NCBI GenBank assembly: GCA_035293845.1
Contig: DATGMB010000312.1
Location: forward strand, 1 to 21,554
Source of the DNA: DATGMB01 sp035293845
GTDB lineage: Bacteria > Acidobacteriota > Terriglobia > Bryobacterales > Bryobacteraceae
DNA length: 21,554 nt
Direction of reading: 5' to 3'
Position numbers and translations under genes: made by a program. Each line of letters begins with the position of its first letter. Position 1 is the stretch's first letter. Below the pieces are notes generated by a model, which saw only the letters and a program-made list of their open reading frames with translations, ran no database searches and was not told the origin of the DNA. Positions 12,230-19,571 of the stretch are shown piece after piece.

Positions 12230-14917
12230 ATGTCGCTTTGGCGTCAGCTAACCCGCGGTCTGCGCGCGCTCGCCCACCGGCAGGCCGCGGACCAGGATAT
12301 TACCGATGAGGTCAGCCACTATCTGGACGAGTCCACGGCCGCATTTGTGGCGCGCGGACTCTCTCCCGATGAGGCGCGCCGGGCCGCGCACATGGAACTT
12401 GGCAACACAACCTTCGTTCAGGAACAGATGCGCGGGTACGGGTGGGAGAACGGGGTCGAGACACTGCTTGCCGACTTTCGTTATGCCGCGCGGCGGCTGC
12501 GCGGCAAACCGGGATTTGCGCTGGCCAGCGTGCTTACGCTGGCCCTGGGGATCGGCGCCGCGACCGCGATCTTCAGCGTGATCGAGAGCGTGCTGTGGAA
12601 GCCGCTGCCGTATCCGCGCTCCGAGCAACTCGTGGCCCTGCGTCATACCGCGCCGGGGATCCACACGGACAACCTGAACATCTCCGCCGCTCTATACTTC
12701 ACGTACAGTGAAGAGAATCGCGCCTTCCAGGATGTGGCAATGTGGTCCATCGGATCGGCAACCGTCACCGGCCTTGCCGAGCCGGAGAATGTCCGGGTGC
12801 TATGGGTGACCCATGGATTTCTGCCGGTCCTGGAGGTGCAGCCCTCCTTGGGGCGCAGCTTCACCGCCGTCGATGACAGTCCTCATGGTGAGCGCACGGC
12901 AATCCTCTCGGATGCATGGTGGAAGGCGCGCTTCGGAGGAGACCCGTCCGTGCTGGGCCGGCGGATTCTGATCGATGGCAACGCCACCGAGGTGATCGGC
13001 GTTCTGCCGCCTTCCTTCACATTTATGGATCAGCCCTTCTCCATGCTGTTGGCGCAGCGGCTGGATCGCGCGAGCGTTCCTCTGATCAGCTTCTGCTGCC
13101 AAGGCATCGCCAGGCTGAAATCGGGCGTGAGCCTGGCGCAAGCCTCCGCGGATGTGGCGCGCATGATTCCCATGGCGCCGTTGAGATTCCGGCTGAATAC
13201 CGGCGCCAGCGCGGCCGGCTACAGGAATACCCGCATCGGTCCTAACCTGCGGTCTTTGAAGGAAGAACTGGTCGGTGACATCGGCCGCACGCTGTGGGTG
13301 TTGATGGGAACCGTGGGAATGCTGTTGGCAATTGCCTGCGCCAATGTCGGCAACCTGCTCCTCGTTCGTGCCGATGGGCGGCAGCAGGAGCTATCCATTC
13401 GCGCCGCTCTGGGCGCCGGTTGGACCCGAATCGCCCGCGAGCTGCTGCTCGAAAGCGCCCTGTTGGGCATTGCCGGGGGCGCGACAGGCCTGGGCCTCGC
13501 GTATGCCGCCCTGCGGGTCCAGGCCGCGTTCGGCCCGGCACGCCTGCCGCGTCTTCACGAGATCGGGATCGATCATATGGCGCTGGCCTTTACGCTCGCG
13601 ATCTCCCTCGCCGCGGGTCTGCTTTTCGGACTGATCCCCGTGTGGAAGTATGCGCGGCCTCGCCTCTCCGAGGGGCTCCGCGGTGGAGGCCGTTCACAAA
13701 GCGCGAGCAAAGAGCGCCACCGCGCACGCAGCGTTCTGATCGGGGTGCAGGTCGCGTTGGCGCTGGTCCTGCTGGTTGGCTCCGGGTTGATGATTCGCAC
13801 CTTCCAGGCGCTGCGCCGCGTCCATCCCGGCTTCTCGCAGGCCCAGGATGTCGAGACCTTCCGCATCTCGATTCCGTCCACTCAGGTGGCCGGGCCGGAA
13901 GAGGTCATCCGCACGGAAGAGGCAATCCTCCGTAAGGTCGAAGCGATCGCAGGAGTCCAGGCAGCCGGTATGGTGAACGAACTCCCCATGGAAGGCAGCT
14001 CGAATCATCCCCTGTACGCGCAGGATCGCGCGCCTCAGGAAGGCTCGATTCCCCCCATACGGCGCTATCGGATGTTCTCTCCCGGCTACGCGGGAGCCGT
14101 CGGCAGCCGCCTGATTGCGGGACGTGACATCACCTGGACGGAGACCTACGGCCAGTCTCCGGTGGCCCTGATCTCCGAAAACCTGGCGCGCGAGTGGTGG
14201 CACGATCCGCGCGCGGCGATCGGCAAGCGCATCCGCACCGCACTCACCGACGACTGGCGGGAAGTGATCGGCGTACTCGAAGATATGCATGATGACGGCA
14301 TCGATCAGAAGGCCCCTGCAATGGTGTATTGGCCTCTGTGGCAGAAGAATTGGGCCGGCCCCGGTTACGTGACCCGCAGCGTGGCATTCGTCGTCCGCAC
14401 GCCGCGCGCCGGATCGGCTGGCCTTCGCCGGGAACTGGAACAGGCCGTCGCCAGCGTGAATGCGAGCCTTGCGGTCGCAGACGTAAAGACATTGGAGACG
14501 GTGTATGACCGCTCGCTTGCCCGTGCCTCCTTGACGCTGGTGCTGCTGGCGATCGCGGGCGGCATGGCGCTGCTATTGGGCCTCGTGGGGATCTACGGAG
14601 TGGTTTCCTATTCGGTCTCGCAGCGGAACCGGGAAATCGGAATCCGCCTGGCGCTGGGCGCAACTTTCGGAGAGGTCACACGGCTGTTCGTACGGCACGG
14701 GCTCGCGGTATCCGCAATCGGCGCCGCCTGCGGCATCGCGGCGGCGTTGGCGCTGACCCGGCTGATGCAATCCGTGCTGTTCGAGGTGAGCCCTGCCGAT
14801 CCACTGACCTATGCCGCCGCATCGGCGGGACTCATTCTCGCCGCGGCGTTCGCGAGTTACCTGCCCTCGCGGAAAGCCGCGCGCGTGGACCCTGTGGAAG
14901 CTCTGCGCCTGGAGTAA
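12230..14917 (+). CDS. ABC transporter permease, acidobacterial duplicated orphan permease type
   Basis: An 895-residue permease of the MacB/FtsX superfamily without an adjacent ATPase gene. The N-terminal 90 residues are a soluble helical region (DITDEVSHYLDESTAAFVAR, LSPDEARRAAHMELGN) typical of ADOP proteins. Two copies of the permease unit follow. The first has a membrane helix at about 95-118 (FALASVLTLALGIGAATAIF), a periplasmic MacB-PCD domain to about 345, then helices at about 355-378, 405-430 and 450-472. The second has a helix at about 502-522, a periplasmic domain to about 760, and helices at about 765-795, 820-842 and 862-878. Both halves carry the FtsX cue (QQELSIRAALGAGWTRI and NREIGIRLALGATFGEV). 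GAGG lies nine bases before ATG 12230. Substrate unknown; MacB relatives move peptides, lipoproteins or drugs by mechanotransmission. Confidence 0.92.
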   Translation: MSLWRQLTRGLRALAHRQAADQDITDEVSHYLDESTAAFVARGLSPDEARRAAHMELGNTTFVQEQMRGYGWENGVETLLADFRYAARRLRGKPGFALASVLTLALGIGAATAIFSVIESVLWKPLPYPRSEQLVALRHTAPGIHTDNLNISAALYFTYSEENRAFQDVAMWSIGSATVTGLAEPENVRVLWVTHGFLPVLEVQPSLGRSFTAVDDSPHGERTAILSDAWWKARFGGDPSVLGRRILIDGNATEVIGVLPPSFTFMDQPFSMLLAQRLDRASVPLISFCCQGIARLKSGVSLAQASADVARMIPMAPLRFRLNTGASAAGYRNTRIGPNLRSLKEELVGDIGRTLWVLMGTVGMLLAIACANVGNLLLVRADGRQQELSIRAALGAGWTRIARELLLESALLGIAGGATGLGLAYAALRVQAAFGPARLPRLHEIGIDHMALAFTLAISLAAGLLFGLIPVWKYARPRLSEGLRGGGRSQSASKERHRARSVLIGVQVALALVLLVGSGLMIRTFQALRRVHPGFSQAQDVETFRISIPSTQVAGPEEVIRTEEAILRKVEAIAGVQAAGMVNELPMEGSSNHPLYAQDRAPQEGSIPPIRRYRMFSPGYAGAVGSRLIAGRDITWTETYGQSPVALISENLAREWWHDPRAAIGKRIRTALTDDWREVIGVLEDMHDDGIDQKAPAMVYWPLWQKNWAGPGYVTRSVAFVVRTPRAGSAGLRRELEQAVASVNASLAVADVKTLETVYDRSLARASLTLVLLAIAGGMALLLGLVGIYGVVSYSVSQRNREIGIRLALGATFGEVTRLFVRHGLAVSAIGAACGIAAALALTRLMQSVLFEVSPADPLTYAAASAGLILAAAFASYLPSRKAARVDPVEALRLE

Positions 14918-14919
14918 GT

Positions 14920-14952
14920 CCCCGCCCCCCGATCCCCGACCCCTGATCCCCC
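14920..14952 (-). repeat. C-tract spacer with G-quadruplex potential on the minus strand
   Basis: Five cytosine runs of 4, 6, 4, 4 and 5 are separated by G, GAT, GA and TGAT, immediately after the permease stop (14917). The minus strand therefore has G-runs that satisfy a four-run quadruplex motif with short loops. It also looks like degenerate GATCCCC direct repeats. It could act as a transcript end for the permease or simply be low-complexity spacer. The rest of the gap to 15002 has nothing I can name. Confidence 0.45.
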
Positions 14953-15002
14953 TGCGAGACCACCGCGCCGCCACAATGCGTTCCGGAACGCCGCACGACT
15001 GG

Positions 15003-15008
15003 TATAAT
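15003..15008 (+). promoter_or_regulatory. consensus -10 box directly before the esterase start
   Basis: TATAAT lies five bases before GTG 15014 and eleven before ATG 15020. TTCCGG (14981-14986) is sixteen to seventeen bases upstream and a weak -35. The expected transcript start falls on or beside the start codon, which suggests a leaderless message. Confidence 0.5.
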
Positions 15009-15013
15009 CGCCC

Positions 15014-16294
15014 GTGCGTATGCACAGACTTTGCTTTTTGGCCGCCGTCGCCGCGCTGGTTGCGCGCGCGCAAATCCATCCCATCCAGGAGCTCGTGGAA
15101 GCCGCGCGGGCGAAATCGCCGGAGTTCCAGGCTCTGCTCGCCAAACGGGCGCCGAATCTCAAGAACGCCGGAGGCGCCTGGGTCTGGGGCCAGGATTTCC
15201 TGTTCGCGGCCGAAGCGGAGAACTCCGCCGCGGTTTCCGTGGACGGCCAGGCGCCCGCCGCGCTCGACCGCATCGCCGGCTCCCGAGTCTGGTTCCGCGT
15301 CTTCAAGATGCGCACCGGCGTGACGCACTCGTATCAGCTCATGGCCGACGGCAAGCCGCTCGGCCAGCGCCGCGACATCGCCGGCTACAATCCCGACTCC
15401 TACCCCAAGCCGGGCGTGCCCATGGGAACGCTCTCCGAGAAGCGCACCATCACGAGCAAGATCTATGATGGCGCGACCGCCGACTATTGGATTTACGCCT
15501 CGCCGGGCGTCGACCCGTCGCGCCCCGCGCCGCTGATGGTCTGGCAGGACGGACAGGGCATCGCCGGCCAGGGCATCGCGAACGGCGATGTTTCCGCGCT
15601 GCGCCTCTTCACGGTGACGGAAAACCTGATCGCGCAGAAGCTCATCCCGCCAATGGTGCACGTGATGATCGCCCCGGCCATCGCGCCCGGCGGGCGGAGC
15701 CTGCGGAGCATCGAATACGACACACTCTCCGACCGCTACGGCCGGTTCCTGATGGAGGAGGTACTGCCGGAAGTCGAGAAGACGTACAAGCTGCGGCAGG
15801 ACGGCTACTCGCGCGCGATCGCCGGCGAGTCGTCGGGCGCAATCTGCGCCTTCAATGTGGCGTGGTTCTTCACCGATAAGTTCACGCGCGTGCACTCGAC
15901 GATCGGCAGCTATACATCGATCCAGTGGCATCCGGAGGAGCATCTGGACGGCGGCAACGTGTATCCGTTCAAGATCCGGCGCGAGCCGAAGAAGAACATT
16001 CGGGTGTGGCAGAGCGACGGCATGGACGATCTCGAAAACCAGTTCGGAAGCTGGCCGGCGCAGGCGATCCAGTTCGCGAATTCGCTCAAGATGAAGGGCT
16101 ACGATTTCCACTTCCGCTTCGGCGAAGCTGCGCACAACAGCGCGCAGGCAGCGCTGGATCTTCCGGAATCGCTCGCCTGGCTGTGGCGCGATTACGACCC
16201 CGCCAAGACCGAGCAGATCTACGAGCAGGATCCCGCCGAGCGCGAGAAGCCGCCGTTCCGCATCAAGGTCGTGAACCGGGACGCATGGTATTAG
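15014..16294 (+). CDS. secreted esterase of the enterochelin-esterase/esterase D type
   Basis: A 426-residue exported alpha/beta-hydrolase. Signal peptide MRMHRLCFLAAVAALVARAQ. Residues about 45-145 form an N-terminal beta-sandwich cap (GAWVWGQDFLFAAEAENSAA, VWFRVFKMRTGVTHSYQLM), as in Fes/IroE-like esterases. The hydrolase part carries the nucleophile elbow G-E-S273-S-G in IAGESSGAICAF. H374 in FGEAAHNS and an acid near D336-D339 (QSDGMDDL) are candidate triad members. YWIYASPGVDPSRPAPLMVW opens this domain. Start GTG 15014 or ATG 15020; both keep the signal peptide. Likely substrates are esters of sugars, phenolics or siderophores, but this cannot be decided here. Its last 32 bases overlap the outer-membrane gene on the other strand. 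Confidence 0.85.
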   Translation: MRMHRLCFLAAVAALVARAQIHPIQELVEAARAKSPEFQALLAKRAPNLKNAGGAWVWGQDFLFAAEAENSAAVSVDGQAPAALDRIAGSRVWFRVFKMRTGVTHSYQLMADGKPLGQRRDIAGYNPDSYPKPGVPMGTLSEKRTITSKIYDGATADYWIYASPGVDPSRPAPLMVWQDGQGIAGQGIANGDVSALRLFTVTENLIAQKLIPPMVHVMIAPAIAPGGRSLRSIEYDTLSDRYGRFLMEEVLPEVEKTYKLRQDGYSRAIAGESSGAICAFNVAWFFTDKFTRVHSTIGSYTSIQWHPEEHLDGGNVYPFKIRREPKKNIRVWQSDGMDDLENQFGSWPAQAIQFANSLKMKGYDFHFRFGEAAHNSAQAALDLPESLAWLWRDYDPAKTEQIYEQDPAEREKPPFRIKVVNRDAWY

Positions 16295-16811
16295 CGCTGG
16301 CCGGCGCTTCATTCTTTGTCCCGATCTTGATGAGCAGGCCGGCGCTGATGCCGAGCGAACGCTCGTGCGCGTGGCCGAACGTGTATTCGTAGCCCGGTTC
16401 GAGGTACCAGCCGAACCGGCTGCCGGGCCACGGCCAGATCATGAAGTCGACAACGGCTTCACCGGCGGCGGCGTTCGTCACCACGCCCCATTGCCGCTTG
16501 CGAATCCACACCGGACCGGCGCCGAACATGAACTCGATGGTTTGGGACAGGGTCCAGGGCTTCTTGAACAGCAGGTCGGTGTCCCATTCGCTCGTGGAAC
16601 GCGTGTAGGCCGGGGTTACGCCCATTTCGAGTTCGAGCCACTTTTCGATGGGCGTGACTTCCACCGCGGCGGTTGGCGCGAAGCTCGACTTGCGATCGTT
16701 GAGGCTCAGACCGGCCGCTCCGCCGAGTTCGAGGATCGCGAGCGGCTCCTGCGCTTGCGCGAGCGTGATGCAGCACAGGCATGCAAGCAGCGAGCATGCA
16801 GGCGCGCTCAT
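16263..16811 (-). CDS. outer-membrane beta-barrel-like protein
   Basis: A 182-residue exported protein. The signal peptide MSAPACSLLACLCCITLAQA is followed by QEPLAILELGGAAGLS. The mature part has alternating aromatic and polar strands: WLELEMGVTPAYTRS, TIEFMFGAGPVWIRK, VDFMIWPWPGSRFGWYLEPG, YEYTFGHAHERSLGISAGLL. This is the look of a small porin-like or OmpW-like barrel, not a recognised named family. Its ATG overlaps the aguA stop (ATGA, 16811-16808), so it is the third gene of the aguB-aguA transcript. Its stop lies inside the tail of the convergent esterase gene. The C-terminal aromatic residue expected for barrel insertion is not clear at the very end (RPGSRP), which is odd. Confidence 0.65.
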   Translation of the reverse strand: MSAPACSLLACLCCITLAQAQEPLAILELGGAAGLSLNDRKSSFAPTAAVEVTPIEKWLELEMGVTPAYTRSTSEWDTDLLFKKPWTLSQTIEFMFGAGPVWIRKRQWGVVTNAAAGEAVVDFMIWPWPGSRFGWYLEPGYEYTFGHAHERSLGISAGLLIKIGTKNEAPASANTMRPGSRP

Positions 16812-17842
16812 GGTTGGGAGGCCGCCGGCTGCTGCTGCGTCATGCAGTGCAGCGCGCCCAAGCCGAGGATCAGCTCGGTGCAGTTGATGCCCACGACTTC
16901 GCGGTCAGGAAACAGCTTCGCCAGGGTATTGAGAGCGATGCGGTCGTTCGGGTCGTTGAATGTCGGGACGAGCACCAGGCCGTTGGCGATGTAGAAATTG
17001 GCGTAGCTGGCGGGCAGGCGCTGTCCGGCGAAGACGAGCGGCCGCGGCATCGGCAGCTTCACCGCGCGGAGGCCGGCTTCGCGCAGGATGGCGTAATTCT
17101 CGCGCAGCGGCTCGTGGTTGGGGTCGCTGCGGTCGGGCTCCCACGCGCAGGCGACGGTATCGGGCGCGGTGAAGCGCGCGATGTCGTCGATGTGGCCGTG
17201 GGTGTCGTCGCCCGCGATGCCGTTGCCCAGCCAGATGGTGCGCCGCACGCCGAGGAAGTCGCGGAAATGGCGCTCGATCTCGCGCCGCGGCATGCCTGGG
17301 TTGCGCGCCTGCACGTCACTGAGGAGGCACTCTTCGGTGGTGAGGAGCAGTCCCTGGCCGTTGACCTCGATGCTGCCGCCTTCGAGCACCATCCCGGTCT
17401 GCCAGATGGGCCGGTTCAACTGCTGCGCGATGAATTCGGGCACGCACGCATCCTGCTTCCAGTCGTCGTACTTCGCCCAGGCATTGAAGCGCCACCGGGT
17501 CAGCGCCACCTGGCCGCGGCGGTTGCGGACGAAGATGGGGCCGTAATCGCGGGTCCAGACGCGATCGGTCGGGCAGCGGTAGAAATCGACCGCATCGAGG
17601 TTGGCGCCCACGGCACGCAGCACGCGCCGGGCCTGCCGTTCGAGAGCTCCGTCGTTGACCAGGATGCGAACGCGCTCGACGGCGCTCAGTTTGCGTACGA
17701 TCTCGCCGTACACCCACGGGATCGGCGCGAAGCGGCTGGGCCAGTCCTCGCGGTTGTGCGGCCAGGCGATCCAGGTAGCTTCGTGCGGCTCCCACTCGGC
17801 GGGCATGCGGAAGCCGAGCTGTCGCGGCGTCTCGGCGGTCAA
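16808..17842 (-). CDS. aguA: agmatine deiminase
   Basis: A 344-residue agmatine deiminase: it converts agmatine and water to N-carbamoylputrescine and ammonia, the first of two steps to putrescine. The guanidino-modifying fold is marked by RMPAEWEPHEATWIAWPHN at 12-30, the substrate-site WTRDYGPIFV (96-105), EGGSIEVNGQG (154-164), GDDTHGHIDD with H217 (211-220), and the nucleophile Cys333 in GALHCMTQQQP. The family normally has a triple glycine before HC; here the run is LGLGALHC, a small deviation. Start is TTG 17842, four bases into the end of aguB (TTGA overlap), because homology begins right there (MTAETPRQLGFRMP). Coupled to aguB upstream and the barrel-like gene downstream. Confidence 0.95.
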   Translation of the reverse strand: MTAETPRQLGFRMPAEWEPHEATWIAWPHNREDWPSRFAPIPWVYGEIVRKLSAVERVRILVNDGALERQARRVLRAVGANLDAVDFYRCPTDRVWTRDYGPIFVRNRRGQVALTRWRFNAWAKYDDWKQDACVPEFIAQQLNRPIWQTGMVLEGGSIEVNGQGLLLTTEECLLSDVQARNPGMPRREIERHFRDFLGVRRTIWLGNGIAGDDTHGHIDDIARFTAPDTVACAWEPDRSDPNHEPLRENYAILREAGLRAVKLPMPRPLVFAGQRLPASYANFYIANGLVLVPTFNDPNDRIALNTLAKLFPDREVVGINCTELILGLGALHCMTQQQPAASQP

Positions 17843-18720
17843 TCGATCACCCGCTTGAGGATGCCGGAATAGGCGTCGATGCGGCGGTCGCGCAGGAAGG
17901 GCCAGTTGCGCCGCACCTCCTCGATGCGCCGCGGGTCGCACTCGACGATGAGCGTCTCCTCGCGGTCGTGCGACGCTTCGGCGAGCAGCACACCGAACGG
18001 GTCGGCCACGAACGAGCCGCCCCAGAATTCCAGGCCGTGCTCCGGCGGGCCCTCGTAGCCGACGCGGTTGACCGACGCCACGTACAGACCGTTGGCGATG
18101 GCGTGCGCGCGCTGGATGGTGCGCCAGGCGTCGTGCTGCGCCGCGCCGTACTGCGCCTTTTCCGACGGATGCCAGCCGATGGCGGTGGGGTAGAAGAGCA
18201 CCTCCGCGCCGCTGAGAGCCGCGAGGCGCGCCGCTTCCGGATACCACTGGTCCCAGCAAACCAGCGCCGCCACGCGCGCGTAACGCGTATCGAAGGCGCG
18301 GAAGCCGAGGTCTCCCGGCGTGAAGTAGTACTTCTCGTAGTACAGCGGATCGTCCGGGATGTGCATCTTGCGGTAAAGGCCGAGGAGCGAGCCGTCGGCG
18401 TCGATCACCATGGCGGTGTTGTGATAGACGCCCGCCGCGCGCCGTTCGAACACCGAGCCGACGATCACGATCGAATGCTCGCGCGCGAGTTTCGTGAAGC
18501 TTTCGCTGGTAGGGCCGGGGATGGGCTCGGCGAGGTCGAACAGGTCGGCGTTCTCTTCGCGGCAGAAGTACTGCGAACGGAAGAGCTCCTGCACGCTGAC
18601 GATCTGGGCGCCGCGTCCGGCGGCTTCGCGGATGCGCCATTCGGCCTTGGCGAGATTCTCGGCTGGGTCTTTCCCGCAGGCCATCTGAATCAGGCCCACG
18701 CGAAACTTGGAGTGCTGCAC
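17839..18720 (-). CDS. aguB: N-carbamoylputrescine amidase (carbon-nitrogen hydrolase)
   Basis: A 293-residue nitrilase-superfamily amidase. The catalytic triad is E45 (VQELFRSQYF), K118 (LYRKMHIPDDP) and C155 (ALVCWDQWYPEAAR). The signatures PDDPLYYEKYYFTPGD, FYPTAIGWHPSE and ANGLYVASVNRVG fit N-carbamoylputrescine amidase, which releases putrescine, CO2 and ammonia. Its immediate neighbour aguA makes the substrate, which strongly supports the assignment. The start is GTG 18720 (MQHSKFRVGLIQMA). A TACAAT box lies only six bases before it (18732-18727), so the message may be leaderless. The operon order is aguB-aguA-barrel protein. Confidence 0.95.
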   Translation of the reverse strand: MQHSKFRVGLIQMACGKDPAENLAKAEWRIREAAGRGAQIVSVQELFRSQYFCREENADLFDLAEPIPGPTSESFTKLAREHSIVIVGSVFERRAAGVYHNTAMVIDADGSLLGLYRKMHIPDDPLYYEKYYFTPGDLGFRAFDTRYARVAALVCWDQWYPEAARLAALSGAEVLFYPTAIGWHPSEKAQYGAAQHDAWRTIQRAHAIANGLYVASVNRVGYEGPPEHGLEFWGGSFVADPFGVLLAEASHDREETLIVECDPRRIEEVRRNWPFLRDRRIDAYSGILKRVID

Positions 18721-18726
18721 ACTTCC

Positions 18727-18757
18727 ATTGTAGCGGCCGGGACGGTTTCGTTATGAT
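18727..18757. promoter_or_regulatory. divergent promoter region between aguB and the HAD gene
   Basis: On the minus strand TACAAT (18732-18727) precedes aguB by six bases. On the plus strand TATGAT (18752-18757) precedes the HAD start (18763) by five bases, with TTGTAG (18728-18733) as a possible -35 eighteen bases upstream. The HAD -35 therefore overlaps the aguB -10, so the two promoters probably compete for RNA polymerase. Confidence 0.4.
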
Positions 18758-18762
18758 GAACG

Positions 18763-19458
18763 TTGCCCCATCCCGCGCTCGTCCTCTTCGATATCGACGG
18801 CACGCTCGTGCGCCGCGCGGGGCCGCATCATCGCGAGGCGCTGGTGTACGGCATCCGCCGCGTGACCGGCCTTGAAACCACCACGGAAGGCATCCCGGTG
18901 CAGGGGATGCTCGATCCCGATATTGTCCGCGTGATGATGAGGCGGGCCGGGGCGCGCGCGAGCGAGATCCGCGAAGCGCTGCCGGAGATCCAACGCGCAG
19001 CCGAGCGGTTCTACCTGCGCGTGTGCCCGGCGCTCCACGATAAGCATTGCCCGGGCGTCGAGGCCGTGCTGACGAAGCTGCTGCGCCGCGGCATTCTGCT
19101 GGGCCTCGTTACCGGCAACCTGACGCGCATCGGCTGGCGGAAGCTGGAGCGCGCGGGCCTGCGCCGCTACTTCCGCTACGGCGCCTTCGGCGAGATGGCG
19201 AAGACGCGCGCCGGGCTGGCGAAGCTGGCGATCCGCGAGGCGCGGCAGCGCGGCTGGATCGAGCGCGGCGCGCCGATCTCGCTGGTCGGCGATGCGCCGC
19301 AGGACATCGAGGCGGCGCGGGCCAACCGCATCCGGTCGATTTCGGTGCAGACCGGGATTACGCCGGTCGAGGAACTGGTGGCGCTGGCGCCGGATGTGAT
19401 GCTGCGGGACTTGCGGGAGCTGCGGCTGCGGACGGTGGAACAGGCTAACGGACGATAG
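18763..19458 (+). CDS. HAD family hydrolase (phosphoglycolate phosphatase-like)
   Basis: A 231-residue haloacid dehalogenase-type phosphatase. Motif I is D10-I-D12-G-T-L-V in LFDIDGTLVRR. Motif II is the T in GLVTGNLTR (about 116-118). The motif III lysine is probably in the KTRAGLAKLAIRE region. Motif IV is LVGDAPQDIEAARANRI (about 180). The helical cap (HREALVYGIRRVTG to CPALHDKHCPGV) is of subclass I. Such enzymes hydrolyse small phosphates such as phosphoglycolate or nucleotides. The start is TTG 18763. The two ATGs just upstream (18753 and 18756) are out of frame. Divergent from aguB; a role in the same process is not implied. Confidence 0.88.
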   Translation: MPHPALVLFDIDGTLVRRAGPHHREALVYGIRRVTGLETTTEGIPVQGMLDPDIVRVMMRRAGARASEIREALPEIQRAAERFYLRVCPALHDKHCPGVEAVLTKLLRRGILLGLVTGNLTRIGWRKLERAGLRRYFRYGAFGEMAKTRAGLAKLAIREARQRGWIERGAPISLVGDAPQDIEAARANRIRSISVQTGITPVEELVALAPDVMLRDLRELRLRTVEQANGR

Positions 19459-19509
19459 CCCGTATTCACTCCGCCGGCCTCAACTTGGCGGCTATGCGGT
19501 TGAGCAGGG

Positions 19510-19549
19510 CGGTCAAGTCCGAGCGTGTCATCGCTTTCATGCTTGACCG
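19510..19549 (+). repeat. inverted repeat in the convergent gap
   Basis: CGGTCAAG (19510-19517) and CTTGACCG (19542-19549) are perfect 8-base inverted arms with a 24-base loop. The gap 19459-19571 lies between two converging genes, so a bidirectional transcript end is possible. The loop is long and no T-run follows, so it is a weak candidate. Confidence 0.25.
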
Positions 19550-19571
19550 TGGGGCACGCCATGGGACTGCC

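Noticed and set aside
14573..16312. A 579-codon minus-strand frame opposite the permease end and esterase
   Set aside because: It crosses two genes and an intergenic C-tract; no domain visible. Shadow of codon bias.
18753..18758. ATG codons just before the HAD gene as its start
   Set aside because: Both are out of frame with the DIDGT motif; they form part of the TATGAT box.
19466..19540. A 24-residue minus-strand open frame (MKAMTRSDLTALLNRIAAKL...) behind the C45 gene
   Set aside because: Amphipathic-looking but without a ribosome site or known family; could be real, yet too short to support.
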